Shown here piece by piece: positions 53,881 through 63,345 of a DNA stretch of 64,000 nt. The stretch is from Lysobacter enzymogenes (lineage in GTDB: Bacteria > Pseudomonadota > Gammaproteobacteria > Xanthomonadales > Xanthomonadaceae). Location of the stretch: the NCBI RefSeq assembly GCF_017355525.1, contig NZ_CP067395.1, positions 496,001-560,000 on the forward strand, given 5' to 3'. Below the pieces are notes generated by a model, which searched no databases, had not been told where the DNA came from, and saw only the letters and a program-made list of their open reading frames with translations. The position numbers and the translations under genes are program-made. Positions within the stretch are counted from its first letter, which is position 1, and each line of letters starts with the position of its first letter.

Positions 53881-56448
53881 ATGCGTCTGTTGAACTTGAT
53901 GGCCGATTACTTCGAAGGCGTCCCCGACGCGCTGCGCAAGCGCAAGGCGCTGGTCTGGCTGTTCTTCGTCGTCGCGACCGCGTTCATGATCGCCGGCTTC
54001 GGCCGGGCCAAATTCGACACTTCGATCGAAGGCTGGTTCGACCGCGACGATCCGACCATCGTCGCCTTCGACTGGTTCCATCACGAGTTCGGCAGCGACG
54101 ACCACCTGTACATCGTCTACAAGCCCAAGGACGGCGACGTCTTCTCGCAGGCCTCGCTGAAGACCTTGCAGGCGCTGCAGCGCGACATCCTCGATCGCGC
54201 CGGGCGCGCGCCGGAGACCTCGCCGCTCAAGCACGTGGTCAAGATCACTTCGCTGATCAACGCGCCGGTGCTGCGCGCCGAGGGCGACGTGCTGTACTCG
54301 CGCAAGCTGGTCGGCGACACGGTGCCGTCCGATGCGGGCTCGCGCGAGGAACTGCGCCGCATCGCCCAGTCGCAGAAAGCCTTCCCGCTGCTGTACTTCT
54401 CCAAGGACTACCGCTACGGCGGGATGCTGATCGAGACCGACTTCGGCGCGATTCCGCTCGACGCTCCGGCCGCGGCGGCGGGCGCCGCGGCGACGAAGCC
54501 CGACGCCGAAATCGACTTCGGCGACGTGCGCCTGGACGAACCGGTGACCCAGGGCTACGCCGGCGACCGCCCGCGCTTCAAGCCGACCGACCTGGCCGAC
54601 TACGTCGCCCTGATGAACGAAATCAAGGCGGTCATGAACAAGCCTGAGTACGCCGGGCAGTTCCAGTACTACCCGGTCGGCGCGACCGCGCTGGCCGAGC
54701 ACAACCTGGCGATGATCACCGAGATGGGCCTGCTGAACCTGGCCGCGCTGCTGGTGATCGTGGTGATGCTGTGGTTCCTGTTCCGCTCGCTCAGCGCGGT
54801 GGTGTGGTCGGTGGCGATCGTGCTGCTGAGCGTGATCTGGACGGTCGGCATCGTGTCCTGGGTCGGCTTGCCGATCACCTCGTTCGTGATGATCAGCACC
54901 ATGCTGACCCTGGCCATCGGCGTCGCCGACGCGGTCCACGTGATGAGCGATTACATGAGCACGCGCAGCGAGGGCAGCGACCATGCCTCGGCGATGCGCC
55001 ATGTGTTCCGCCATGTGGCCGCGGCCTGCCTGCTGACCACGGTCACCAACGTGGTCGCGGTGCTGGCGCTGAGCATCACCCCGATCGTGCCGATCCAGGT
55101 GTTCGCGGTGATGTGCTCGCTCGGCGTGGCGCTGCCGCTGCTGTTCACCATCTACCTGTTACCGGTGATGCTCGACCTGTGGGCCCCGCAGGGCACGGCC
55201 AACGCCGCCCAGCGCGGCTTCAGCGCGCGGGTCGCGCGCTGGATCCCGAACGTCAACCGCTGGCTGGCGCGCAAGCTCGATGCGGTTCTGCCGCTGGTGC
55301 AGAAGAACCCGGTCGCGATCATCTGCGTGTTCGGCCTGATGTTCGCCGCCTGCGTCTACGGCGCGACCCAGACCCGGGTCGATACCGATCCGGTCGGCTC
55401 GTTCCCGAAGGATTCTTCGATCCGCGAAAGCGTGCGCGTCGTCGACGGAAACATGATGGGCGCGCAAAGTATGGAGATCTTCATCGACCTGGGCCAGGAA
55501 AACGCCTTCCTCGACCCGGCGGTGCTGCACGAGATCGAGAAGCTGCAGGACAAGATCGAGCGCGATCATCCGGAACTGGTGGTGCGCACCACCTCGCTGG
55601 TGGAGACGGTCAAGAAGTCCTACAAGACCCTCAACGCCGACCGCGAAGACCGCTACGTGATCCCGGCGAACCGGGACGCGGTGTCGCAGACCCTGTTCCT
55701 GTTCAACCAGTCCAACCCGGACGACCGCCGCAAGCTGGTGTCGGACAACTACGACAAGTCGCACATCAGCGTGCGCCTGTACAACCACGGCTCGTACGAG
55801 TACATCCAGGCCTGGAACGAGATGCAGGCCGACATCGACCGCACCGTGCAGACGCTGCGCCGCACCTATCCCGACGCCAAGGTCTCGATCACCGGCTCGC
55901 TGGCGCTGATGATGCAGGGCGCCGACTACCTGAGCCGCTCGGAACTGCAGAGCTTCGCCCTGGCGCTGGTGCTGGTCAGCGTGATCTTCCTGCTGATCTT
56001 CGGCACGGTGAAGGCCGGCTTGATCGCGCTGGTGCCGAACCTGATCCCGGCCATGCTCGGTTTCGGCGGGCTCGGGCTGATGGGCATCCCGATGGACATC
56101 ACCACGATGATGATCGCGCCGGTCATCATCGGCATCGCGGTCGACGACACCGTGCACTTCATCACCCGCTACCGCTTCGAGGTCGAGCGCGACGGCGACA
56201 TCGAGCGCGCGCTGCGCGACACCATCAGCGGCGCCGGCCAGCCGGTGGTGTTCGCGACCCTGATCCTGGGCCTGGGCTTCGGAATCATGGGCCTGTCTTC
56301 GAACGCCGGCACCGCCAACCTGGGCATCTTCGGCTTCCTCGCCATCGCGATCGGCCTGCTCAACGACCTGTTCCTGCTGCCCGCGCTGATCCTGACCTTC
56401 AAGCTGCGCTTCGCCCGCAAGGTCGCGGCGCAGCCCGCGTTCGCCTGA
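53881..56448 (+). CDS. MMPL/RND superfamily exporter
   Basis: Predicted protein of 855 aa. First membrane helix at about 22-40, large periplasmic domain, helix bundle with sterol-sensing-like segments (about 285-430), another lone helix near 478, a second periplasmic domain and a final bundle (about 690-845). The size and two-fold repeat fit HpnN-like RND proteins that move lipids or hydrophobic metabolites. GGAGA lies 6 nt before the ATG. It sits 56 bp after the thioesterase and before a LolA-like protein, a common transport pairing. It probably extracts the polyketide from the inner membrane. Confidence 0.92.
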   Translation: MRLLNLMADYFEGVPDALRKRKALVWLFFVVATAFMIAGFGRAKFDTSIEGWFDRDDPTIVAFDWFHHEFGSDDHLYIVYKPKDGDVFSQASLKTLQALQRDILDRAGRAPETSPLKHVVKITSLINAPVLRAEGDVLYSRKLVGDTVPSDAGSREELRRIAQSQKAFPLLYFSKDYRYGGMLIETDFGAIPLDAPAAAAGAAATKPDAEIDFGDVRLDEPVTQGYAGDRPRFKPTDLADYVALMNEIKAVMNKPEYAGQFQYYPVGATALAEHNLAMITEMGLLNLAALLVIVVMLWFLFRSLSAVVWSVAIVLLSVIWTVGIVSWVGLPITSFVMISTMLTLAIGVADAVHVMSDYMSTRSEGSDHASAMRHVFRHVAAACLLTTVTNVVAVLALSITPIVPIQVFAVMCSLGVALPLLFTIYLLPVMLDLWAPQGTANAAQRGFSARVARWIPNVNRWLARKLDAVLPLVQKNPVAIICVFGLMFAACVYGATQTRVDTDPVGSFPKDSSIRESVRVVDGNMMGAQSMEIFIDLGQENAFLDPAVLHEIEKLQDKIERDHPELVVRTTSLVETVKKSYKTLNADREDRYVIPANRDAVSQTLFLFNQSNPDDRRKLVSDNYDKSHISVRLYNHGSYEYIQAWNEMQADIDRTVQTLRRTYPDAKVSITGSLALMMQGADYLSRSELQSFALALVLVSVIFLLIFGTVKAGLIALVPNLIPAMLGFGGLGLMGIPMDITTMMIAPVIIGIAVDDTVHFITRYRFEVERDGDIERALRDTISGAGQPVVFATLILGLGFGIMGLSSNAGTANLGIFGFLAIAIGLLNDLFLLPALILTFKLRFARKVAAQPAFA

Positions 56449-56492
56449 GCGCCGCAGTCCCTCTCCGTTCCGATCCCACCTTTACGAGACCG

Positions 56493-57464
56493 ATGACCAT
56501 GCAGTCGATCAACATGCAGTCGATCAAGCCGAAGTTGCAGGTACTGGCGCTGGCCGCCGCGCTGATTCCGGCCGCCGCGCTGTTCGCGCAGTCCAAACCG
56601 GCCGCTGCGCCCGCAGCGCCGGCCGCCGCTGGCGCCGAGACGGCCGACCAGATCATGGTCAAGGTCGACCGCGCCACGCGCCGCGCCTACGACACCCAGG
56701 TGGCGACGGTGAAGATCACCACCTGCAAGTACACGCTGAAGGACGGCGCGGTGCGTTGCTCGGAGAAGCCGCGCATCGTCCAGGCCGAGAACGTCAAGAA
56801 GAACAACTACGACAACAACCAGTACCACGTGAAGTCGCTGCTGCTGGTGCGCGAGCCGGCCAGCGACCGCGGCACCGGCCTGCTGGTGTACGAATACCCC
56901 GAGCGCGGCCGCGACAACGACAACTGGCTGTATCTGCCGGCGCTCGGCAAGGTCAACCGGGTCATCGCCAACAACGACGAAGGCGGCAGCGTGTTCGGCT
57001 CGGAGTTCTCGGTGGAAACCTCGGAGAACCCGGAAGCGCGCAAGCTCGAGGACTGGACCTACAAGATCCTCGAGAGCAGCACCTACCAGAACCGCCCGGT
57101 GTGGGTGATCGAACTCACCCCGACCGCCGAGAAGGCGCGCAAGACCAGCTACAAGAAGGTCGTGGCCTGGATCGACAAGGAGTACTACCTGGCGGTCAAG
57201 GAAGACCTGTATCGCGGCAACAAGATCCACAAGACCCGCACCCAGAGCGACATCAAGAAGATCGACGGGGTGACGGTGGTGACCAAGACCGTGGTCAACA
57301 ACCGCACCACCTCGCGGGTCAGCCAGATGGACATGCCGGCGATCGCGCACAACCGCGCGGTGCCCGAGGACTTCGTGACCCAGCGCGCGCTGACCGATTT
57401 CCCGTACCGCGAACGCAACCTGGCCGTGTTCCGCTCCTACCTCGGTCAGGCGGCGGTCAATTGA
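56493..57464 (+). CDS. Periplasmic outer-membrane lipoprotein-sorting (LolA-like) protein
   Basis: Predicted protein of 323 aa. Signal peptide at about 1-33, an Ala/Pro-rich linker, then a LolA-like half-barrel domain of the type annotated outer membrane lipoprotein-sorting protein: Asn-Trp-Leu-Tyr-Leu-Pro-Ala-Leu, Gly-Ser-x-Phe-x-x-Ser-Glu-Phe, and Ala-Trp-Ile-Asp-Lys-Glu-Tyr-Tyr. Such proteins pair with RND exporters to carry a hydrophobic ligand across the periplasm. The stop overlaps the next start (TGATG). The ligand is unknown. Confidence 0.88.
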   Translation: MTMQSINMQSIKPKLQVLALAAALIPAAALFAQSKPAAAPAAPAAAGAETADQIMVKVDRATRRAYDTQVATVKITTCKYTLKDGAVRCSEKPRIVQAENVKKNNYDNNQYHVKSLLLVREPASDRGTGLLVYEYPERGRDNDNWLYLPALGKVNRVIANNDEGGSVFGSEFSVETSENPEARKLEDWTYKILESSTYQNRPVWVIELTPTAEKARKTSYKKVVAWIDKEYYLAVKEDLYRGNKIHKTRTQSDIKKIDGVTVVTKTVVNNRTTSRVSQMDMPAIAHNRAVPEDFVTQRALTDFPYRERNLAVFRSYLGQAAVN

Positions 57465-58894
57465 TGAAACGCGGCCAAGGACTGGCGGGGTTGTTGTGTT
57501 GCCTGGCGGCCGCCTCTGCGGCCGCGCAGGCGCCGGTCGAGCCGCCGGCTGCGACAGGCGATGCCGGTGCGGCCGCCGATGCGACCGACATTTCCGACAT
57601 CGGCGCGGCCGACGCGCCGGCGCCCGAACCCGCGCCGGCCGGCGCGGGGCAGGGGCCGGCCGACGCCTTCGACAACATCGACCTGTCGGAAAAACAGCAC
57701 TCGCAAGGCTCGGCCCAGACCACTCGCTTCACCTTCAGCCACGAACTGGCGGCGCGCGACAACGCTCCCAGCAGCATGGTCTACAACCGCAGCCGCTTCC
57801 GCTTCGAATACTCGCGGTTCTTCATGGAGAACTTCTTCGTCCGCATCGACACCCGGCTCAACGCGTATTGGGGCAGCGACAACCGCGCCCGCGCGCGCGA
57901 CCGGTCGCTGCTGACCCACACCAACACCCCCGAAGCCTTTGTGCAGTACTCGGTGCCGGGCAAGTCGATGAGTTTCGGCCTCGGCGTGCAGCGGGTGATT
58001 TGGGGCGAGTCGCAGGGCGGCGCGATCACCGACGAAGTCAGCCCGCGCAACTTCTCCGAGCTGTTCTTCATTCCGCTGGAGGAATCGCGCGTCGGCCAGT
58101 TCATGCTGACCATGGACCGCTTCACCGACGGCGGCGACTACAGCTTCTTCTACGTGCCCGACGCCAAGTACAACGTGCTGCCGGACCCGGGCACCGCGTA
58201 CTACCTGGACCGCTTCGGCCCGTTCACCCGCGCGGTCAAGCGGCCGGGCGACCTCAACGAGCGCGAGTTCGGCGGGCGCTGGAAACGCGCCTTCGGGCGG
58301 TCCGACATCAGCATCATGGCCGCCAGCCTCATCAACAACGACTACTCCTTCACCGACAGCGGGCTGTTCGAAGGCGGAAGAAAGCTCCTGTACCGCGGGC
58401 CCAACCGCTTCGCCATGATCGGCACCGCCTTCAACTACGTGAAGGGCGTGCGCCAGTGGACCGGCGAGATCGCCTACAAGAAGGGCAAGGCCTACAACGA
58501 TCCGCAGTTCAATGTGCTCGAACGCGATTCCATCGACGCCTCGCTGGGCCTGACCTATTCGCTCGGCGAGTCGAACACGGTCGCGGTCGAACTGGTCAAC
58601 AGCACCATCCTCGACTGGGATTCGCGCATCGGCGCGGCGCCGCGCAACGCTTCGGCGGTCGTGCTCAACGCGAACTTCTTCTTCCTCAACAACGATCTGT
58701 CGGTCAACTGGCTGACCATCTACAACAAGCCTTACACCAGCTATCAGTCGTCGCTGCGCACCTCGTACAAGTGGAACGACCGGCTCAGCTTCGGCCTGGA
58801 CCTGCACGTGATGGATGCCTCGGACCGGCGCACGCCGCTGTACCCGTTCAACAACCAGAACCAGATCATCGTGCGCGCGCAGTACCAATTCTGA
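57464..58894 (+). CDS. Outer-membrane beta-barrel protein, DUF1302-like
   Basis: Predicted protein of 476 aa. Signal peptide at about 1-22, then an Ala/Pro/Asp-rich linker to about 70. The remainder is alternating beta-strand sequence with many aromatic girdle residues, ending in Gln-Tyr-Gln-Phe, the usual outer-membrane insertion signal. The pattern resembles DUF1302-family barrels that accompany LolA-like and RND partners. It overlaps the LolA-like gene by 1 bp. It is the likely outer-membrane end of an export route for the polyketide. Confidence 0.85.
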   Translation: MKRGQGLAGLLCCLAAASAAAQAPVEPPAATGDAGAAADATDISDIGAADAPAPEPAPAGAGQGPADAFDNIDLSEKQHSQGSAQTTRFTFSHELAARDNAPSSMVYNRSRFRFEYSRFFMENFFVRIDTRLNAYWGSDNRARARDRSLLTHTNTPEAFVQYSVPGKSMSFGLGVQRVIWGESQGGAITDEVSPRNFSELFFIPLEESRVGQFMLTMDRFTDGGDYSFFYVPDAKYNVLPDPGTAYYLDRFGPFTRAVKRPGDLNEREFGGRWKRAFGRSDISIMAASLINNDYSFTDSGLFEGGRKLLYRGPNRFAMIGTAFNYVKGVRQWTGEIAYKKGKAYNDPQFNVLERDSIDASLGLTYSLGESNTVAVELVNSTILDWDSRIGAAPRNASAVVLNANFFFLNNDLSVNWLTIYNKPYTSYQSSLRTSYKWNDRLSFGLDLHVMDASDRRTPLYPFNNQNQIIVRAQYQF

Positions 58895-58916
58895 TCCAGC
58901 CCTTTCCGGAACGAAC

Positions 58917-60200
58917 ATGAGCACAACCGCCCAGGCGCGCGAATACGACGCCATCGTGATCGGCTCGGGAACTTGCGGAGCGACCGTCGCCCGCGAGCTC
59001 AGCCGCCGCAACAAGAAGGTGCTGTTGCTGGAACGCGGCGGCGACGCGCCGCTGAAGGAGACCCTGGGCGGCCTGATCGCGATCGCCGATCAGGTCAAGC
59101 TCGGCGAAGGCAAGCTGGCGACGGCGCGCGCGTTGACCGTCGGCGGCTCGACCGCGATGTACTTCGGCGTGGTCAACGAGCCGCCGCTGCACACCTTCCG
59201 CGGCCTCGGCATCGAACTCGACGCCGATCTGGCCGCGGTGCGCGCGGAACTGCCGATCGCGCCGCTGCCGGCGCCGCTGCTCGGCCCGCAGGCGCAGCGC
59301 CTGCGCGACAGCGCGCAGGCGCTGGGTTACGACTGGAAGGCCAACGAGATGCTGGTCGACGCCGCGCGCTGCGGTTCCGGCTATGCCTACGAAGCCAAAT
59401 GGAAGGCGCGCCGCTACGTCGAGGACGCGGTCGGCCACGGCGCGACCCTGGTGACCCGCGCCACCGCCGGCAAGATCCTGCGCGAGGGCGACCGCGCCAT
59501 CGGCGTGGAGTACTCGCACAAGCCCGGCAAGTTCGGCGCGCGCACGCAGCAGGCGTTCGCCAGCCGCATCGTGCTGGCCGCCGGCGAGACCGCGACGCCG
59601 AAGATCCTGCGCGACAACGGCATCGGCGGTATCGGCGCGCAAGGTTTTTACTGCAATCCGGGCTATGCGCTGTACGGCCTGGTGCCGGGGCTCGGCGGCA
59701 CCGAGGGCTTCGTCGGCAATGCCGGCTGCACCCTGGAGGAGGGCATCGAGCTCGGCGACGCGAATGTCGGCCGCGCGATGCACCGGCCGCTGATGCTCAG
59801 CGGCCTGCGCCTGCGTCACATGTTCTCGTTCCCGCAGAGCCTCGGCGTCGGCGTCAAGGTCAAGGACGAACTCGGCGGGCGCATGAGCGACGACGGCCGC
59901 TTCCACAAGACCTTCAGCGCGCAGGACCAGCGCCGGCTCGACACCGGACGCAAGGCCGCGGTGCGCCTGCTGGAGAAAGCCGGCGCGCAGCGCATCGTCG
60001 ATTTCGGCCTCACCGCCGCCGGCCGCGTCGGCGGGCTGGTGCGCATCGGCGAGCATGTCGACGCGCAGCTGGAGAGCTCGCTGCGCAACCTGCACGTCTG
60101 CGACGGCTCGGTGATTCCCGACGAAATGCGCGGCACGCCGACGCTGACCCTGCTGTGCATGGCGCGTTATCTGTCGCGGCAGTTGTTGACCCGCCTGTAA
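58917..60200 (+). CDS. GMC-type FAD-dependent oxidoreductase
   Basis: Predicted protein of 427 aa. N-terminal FAD site Ile-Gly-Ser-Gly-Thr-Cys-Gly-Ala-Thr-Val-Ala and Leu-Leu-Leu-Glu-Arg-Gly; C-terminal GMC signature Leu-His-Val-Cys-Asp-Gly-Ser-Val-Ile-Pro. It is shorter than the usual 500-600 aa, with a reduced substrate cap. It oxidises alcohols or related groups, probably on the polyketide (for example the beta-hydroxyl left by the last ketoreductase); this is inference from position. No signal peptide, so cytoplasmic. Confidence 0.85.
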   Translation: MSTTAQAREYDAIVIGSGTCGATVARELSRRNKKVLLLERGGDAPLKETLGGLIAIADQVKLGEGKLATARALTVGGSTAMYFGVVNEPPLHTFRGLGIELDADLAAVRAELPIAPLPAPLLGPQAQRLRDSAQALGYDWKANEMLVDAARCGSGYAYEAKWKARRYVEDAVGHGATLVTRATAGKILREGDRAIGVEYSHKPGKFGARTQQAFASRIVLAAGETATPKILRDNGIGGIGAQGFYCNPGYALYGLVPGLGGTEGFVGNAGCTLEEGIELGDANVGRAMHRPLMLSGLRLRHMFSFPQSLGVGVKVKDELGGRMSDDGRFHKTFSAQDQRRLDTGRKAAVRLLEKAGAQRIVDFGLTAAGRVGGLVRIGEHVDAQLESSLRNLHVCDGSVIPDEMRGTPTLTLLCMARYLSRQLLTRL

Positions 60201-60242
60201 GCCGCGCGCGACTGCGCGCCATCTCAATTACGGAGAGACCTC

Positions 60243-61004
60243 ATGAATTCGATCGTCATGGATCCGCCCGAGGCCGTCGCGGCCGCGGCCGGCACGCCGC
60301 GCGCCAAGCCCCGGCGCCGCTGGCTCAAGCGCCTGGGCTATGTGGCGCTCGCGTTGGCGGGATTGGCGCTGATCTCGCACTTCGTCTGGGTCGGCTCCGG
60401 CGACAACCAGTGGAAGCTGGCGCGCGAGCACGACGGGATCAAGGTGTATACGCGTAAGGCGCCCGGCGCGGCGCTGCTGCAGGTGCGCGGCGAAACGCGC
60501 TTGAAGTCGCGGCTCGCGCCGATGGTGGATCTGCTGGAGAACGTCAGCAATTGCAGCGATGCCTATTGCTACGATGCGGCGGTGATCGATCGCGTGCCGA
60601 GCGTGCCGAACCACTTCGCGTCGTACGTCACCTACAAGTTCAAGATGCCGGGCCTGGCGCCGCGCCAGTACGTGCTGTTCGTGCAGCATGCGCAGGATCC
60701 GGTCAGCAAGGAAATGACCCTGAGCCTGACCGCCGCGCCGAACCGGGTGCCGCGCGATCCGTGCTGCGTGCGCGTGACCCACCTCAACAACTTCTGGACC
60801 TTCGTTCCGCACCCCGACGGCGCGCTCGACGTCAGCCTGACCCAGGACACCGACCTCGGCGGCCTGCCGTACCCGATGGCCAATCTCGGCCTGATCGAAT
60901 CCACCGACCTTTTCATGAAGATGCTTCCCGAGCTGATGGCCAAGGACAAGTTCCGCAACGTCCAGGTCGACGGCGTGCTCGAAGCCACGCAAGGCAATCC
61001 CTGA
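60243..61004 (+). CDS. Membrane-anchored START-like lipid-binding protein 1
   Basis: Predicted protein of 253 aa. Basic N-terminus, membrane helix at about 32-51, then a periplasmic START-like domain. Shared with the next gene: an Arg/Pro-x-Asp-Pro-Cys-Cys-Val-Arg-Val motif, a Trp-x-Phe/Tyr strand and a C-terminal helix with Met-Leu. The GGAGAG site is strong. START folds bind lipids or hydrophobic ligands; here they may hold a polyketide intermediate at the membrane. Paralogue of the following gene. Confidence 0.83.
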   Translation: MNSIVMDPPEAVAAAAGTPRAKPRRRWLKRLGYVALALAGLALISHFVWVGSGDNQWKLAREHDGIKVYTRKAPGAALLQVRGETRLKSRLAPMVDLLENVSNCSDAYCYDAAVIDRVPSVPNHFASYVTYKFKMPGLAPRQYVLFVQHAQDPVSKEMTLSLTAAPNRVPRDPCCVRVTHLNNFWTFVPHPDGALDVSLTQDTDLGGLPYPMANLGLIESTDLFMKMLPELMAKDKFRNVQVDGVLEATQGNP

Positions 61005-61012
61005 GGCCCGCC

Positions 61013-61819
61013 ATGAACACCCAGACCTACGATTCCTCGCTCGCCGCGGCCGGCGCCGCCGCCAAGCCCAAGCCGCGCCGTTCGCGCCTGCGCCGGCTGC
61101 TGGTCGCTTTGCTGTACGCGATTCCGCTGTTGGCTTTGATCGTCGCCGGCGCCAACCAGGCCTGGCTGATGTCCGGCTCCAACACCTGGGAGCTCAAGAT
61201 CGACAAGGACGGCACCCAGGTCTACACGATGAAGACGCCGGGCGCGTACGGCCTGAAGATCCGCGGCGTGACCCAGACCAAGGAGTTCAGCCTCAGCAAC
61301 CACATCGCCCCACTGCTCGACGAGAGCATCCAGAACGATTGCGGCAAGTGGGTCGAAGGCTGCCTGAGCTACAAGATCGTCCAGCCCTGGAACCCGCGTA
61401 CCCAAAGCAACGTGACTATGTGGACGGTCAAGCTGCCGCCGCCGTTCTCGCCGCGGCAGATGCTGCTGCAAGGCCAGCTGACTCAAGACCCGGTCACCAA
61501 GGTCGTGACGCTCGAGAACGTCGCCGTTCCGAACAAGCTGCCGCCGGATCCTTGCTGCGTGCGCGTGCAGCAGCTGCACAACGTCTGGCATTACACGCCG
61601 ATGGCCGACGGCAACATCAAGATCGAGCTGCTGTACGACCTGAGCATGGGCGGCGGCTTCCCGCAGCTGCTGCTGAACCTCGGCGCGCCGGCGGCGGTGC
61701 ACAAGATGCTGACCGAGCAGAACCCGGCGTTGCTGCGCAAGCCGCAGTACCGCAACGCGCGCCTGGACTTCCTGGACGAGACCGCGCCGGCGCCGGGCGC
61801 CGCCGCGCCGCAACCGTAA
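61013..61819 (+). CDS. Membrane-anchored START-like lipid-binding protein 2
   Basis: Predicted protein of 268 aa and paralogue of the previous gene, 8 bp downstream. The membrane helix is at about 30-49; the START-like domain carries Pro-Pro-Asp-Pro-Cys-Cys-Val-Arg-Val and several aromatic strands. Its sequence has diverged clearly from copy 1, so the duplication is old and the two may bind different intermediates. The Pro/Ala-rich C-terminus looks flexible. Confidence 0.83.
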   Translation: MNTQTYDSSLAAAGAAAKPKPRRSRLRRLLVALLYAIPLLALIVAGANQAWLMSGSNTWELKIDKDGTQVYTMKTPGAYGLKIRGVTQTKEFSLSNHIAPLLDESIQNDCGKWVEGCLSYKIVQPWNPRTQSNVTMWTVKLPPPFSPRQMLLQGQLTQDPVTKVVTLENVAVPNKLPPDPCCVRVQQLHNVWHYTPMADGNIKIELLYDLSMGGGFPQLLLNLGAPAAVHKMLTEQNPALLRKPQYRNARLDFLDETAPAPGAAAPQP

Positions 61820-61917
61820 ACCGGCGCCGGCCGCGCCGGCGCGATACACCCCGGAACACCCTGAAAACCGCGCGTCCTGCGCGCGGCGACGGCGCTATTT
61901 TCCCTGAGGACCCCGTG

Positions 61918-63345
61918 ATGAGCTGGATCAAGGAACGCTTCGAGCGATTCGGCGAGCGCCCGATCGCGATCAACGAAACCGGCACGGTCACCTACGCTCA
62001 GTTCGCCGCCAACCTGCAACAGTGGACGCAAGCCCTGGACGGCTGGGGCATCGCGCCCGGCGAACGCGTCGGCCTGGTGTCGGAGTACCACATCGATGCG
62101 GTGGCTTTGCTGCAGGCCTTGCTCGAGCGCGGCTGCATCGTGGTGCCGCTGTCCGAGGACGACCGCGCGCTGTTCGGCGAGCGCCTGGCCACGACCAGCG
62201 CGACCCGCCTGATCGAAGTGGCGTCGGAAGGCCCGGTGACGCCGCAGACCACGGTCTGCCGCGATCTCTCGGCCAGCGCGCCGCCGCCGCATGAACTCAT
62301 GGCGCCGATGGTGGAGCAGGGCAGGCCGGGCTTCGTGATCTTCACCTCCGGCAGCACCGGCAAGGGCAAGGCGGTGCTGCTCGACCACGAGCGCATGGTG
62401 AGCAAGTACCGCGAGCGCGTGCGCGACTCCTTCCGCACCCTGCTGTTCCTCAAGCTCGACCACATCGGCGGGCTCAACACCCTGTTCGCGGTGATCTTCA
62501 ACGGCGGCACCATCGTCACCTGCCGCTCGCGCGCGGCGCGCGACATCTGCGCCTGCATCGAGCGCTACAAGGTCGAGCTGCTGCCGACCACGCCGTCGTT
62601 CCTGACCATGCTGCTGATGTCGCGCGTGCACGGCGATTTCGATCTGTCCTCGCTGAAGATCGTCACCTACGGCACCGAAGTCATGCCGAACTCGACCTTG
62701 ACCGGCATGCACCGCACGTTCCCGCAGATCCAGCTCAAGCAGACCTACGGCCTGTCCGAGCTCGGCATCCTCGCGACCCAGTCCAAGGACTCCTCGTCCA
62801 AGTGGATGAAGATCGGCGGCCACGGCTTCGAACTCGACGTGCGCGAGGGCGTGCTGTGGATCCGCAGCCGGCAGGCGATGCTCGGCTACCTCAACGCGCC
62901 GAGTCCGTTCGACAGCGAGGGTTGGTACAACACCGGCGACCGCGTCGAGACCGACGGCGAGTACTTCCAGATCCTCGGCCGCGAGTCGGAAATCATCAAC
63001 GTCGCCGGCGAGAAGGTGTTCCCGATCGAGGTCGAGAGCTTCCTGCTGACCCTGGACAACGTGCGCGACGTGCTGGTGCGCGAAAAGCGCAGCCCGGTGG
63101 TCGGGCAGATGGTCTGGGCCGAGTTCGTGCTCGAGCGCGAGGAAGACCCGGCCGCGTTCAAGCGCCGCATCGTCGCCGAGTGCCAGGGCCGGCTGAGCCC
63201 GTACAAGGTGCCCGGCCACATCACCATCGCGCGCGACGACAGCCTGGTCGGCACGCGCTTCAAGAAGATCCGCAAGGCGCCGGGCGCGGACCCGAGCGCA
63301 TCGGCGCCGCGCGGCGACACTCAACCGGAAGAGACGAGCGTATGA
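61918..63345 (+). CDS. AMP-forming acyl/aryl ligase (ANL superfamily)
   Basis: Predicted protein of 475 aa. ATP motif Phe-Thr-Ser-Gly-Ser-Thr-Gly-Lys-Gly-Lys (about 142-151), Thr-Tyr-Gly-Leu-Ser-Glu-Leu-Gly, Tyr-Asn-Thr-Gly-Asp-Arg-Val, and a Lys-rich C-terminal motif supplying the adenylation Lys. It activates a carboxylic acid as an adenylate and passes it to CoA or a carrier protein. It probably activates the starter or a substituent for the synthase. TGAGGA lies 7 nt before the ATG. The SDR gene starts within its stop codon (ATGA). Confidence 0.9.
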   Translation: MSWIKERFERFGERPIAINETGTVTYAQFAANLQQWTQALDGWGIAPGERVGLVSEYHIDAVALLQALLERGCIVVPLSEDDRALFGERLATTSATRLIEVASEGPVTPQTTVCRDLSASAPPPHELMAPMVEQGRPGFVIFTSGSTGKGKAVLLDHERMVSKYRERVRDSFRTLLFLKLDHIGGLNTLFAVIFNGGTIVTCRSRAARDICACIERYKVELLPTTPSFLTMLLMSRVHGDFDLSSLKIVTYGTEVMPNSTLTGMHRTFPQIQLKQTYGLSELGILATQSKDSSSKWMKIGGHGFELDVREGVLWIRSRQAMLGYLNAPSPFDSEGWYNTGDRVETDGEYFQILGRESEIINVAGEKVFPIEVESFLLTLDNVRDVLVREKRSPVVGQMVWAEFVLEREEDPAAFKRRIVAECQGRLSPYKVPGHITIARDDSLVGTRFKKIRKAPGADPSASAPRGDTQPEETSV

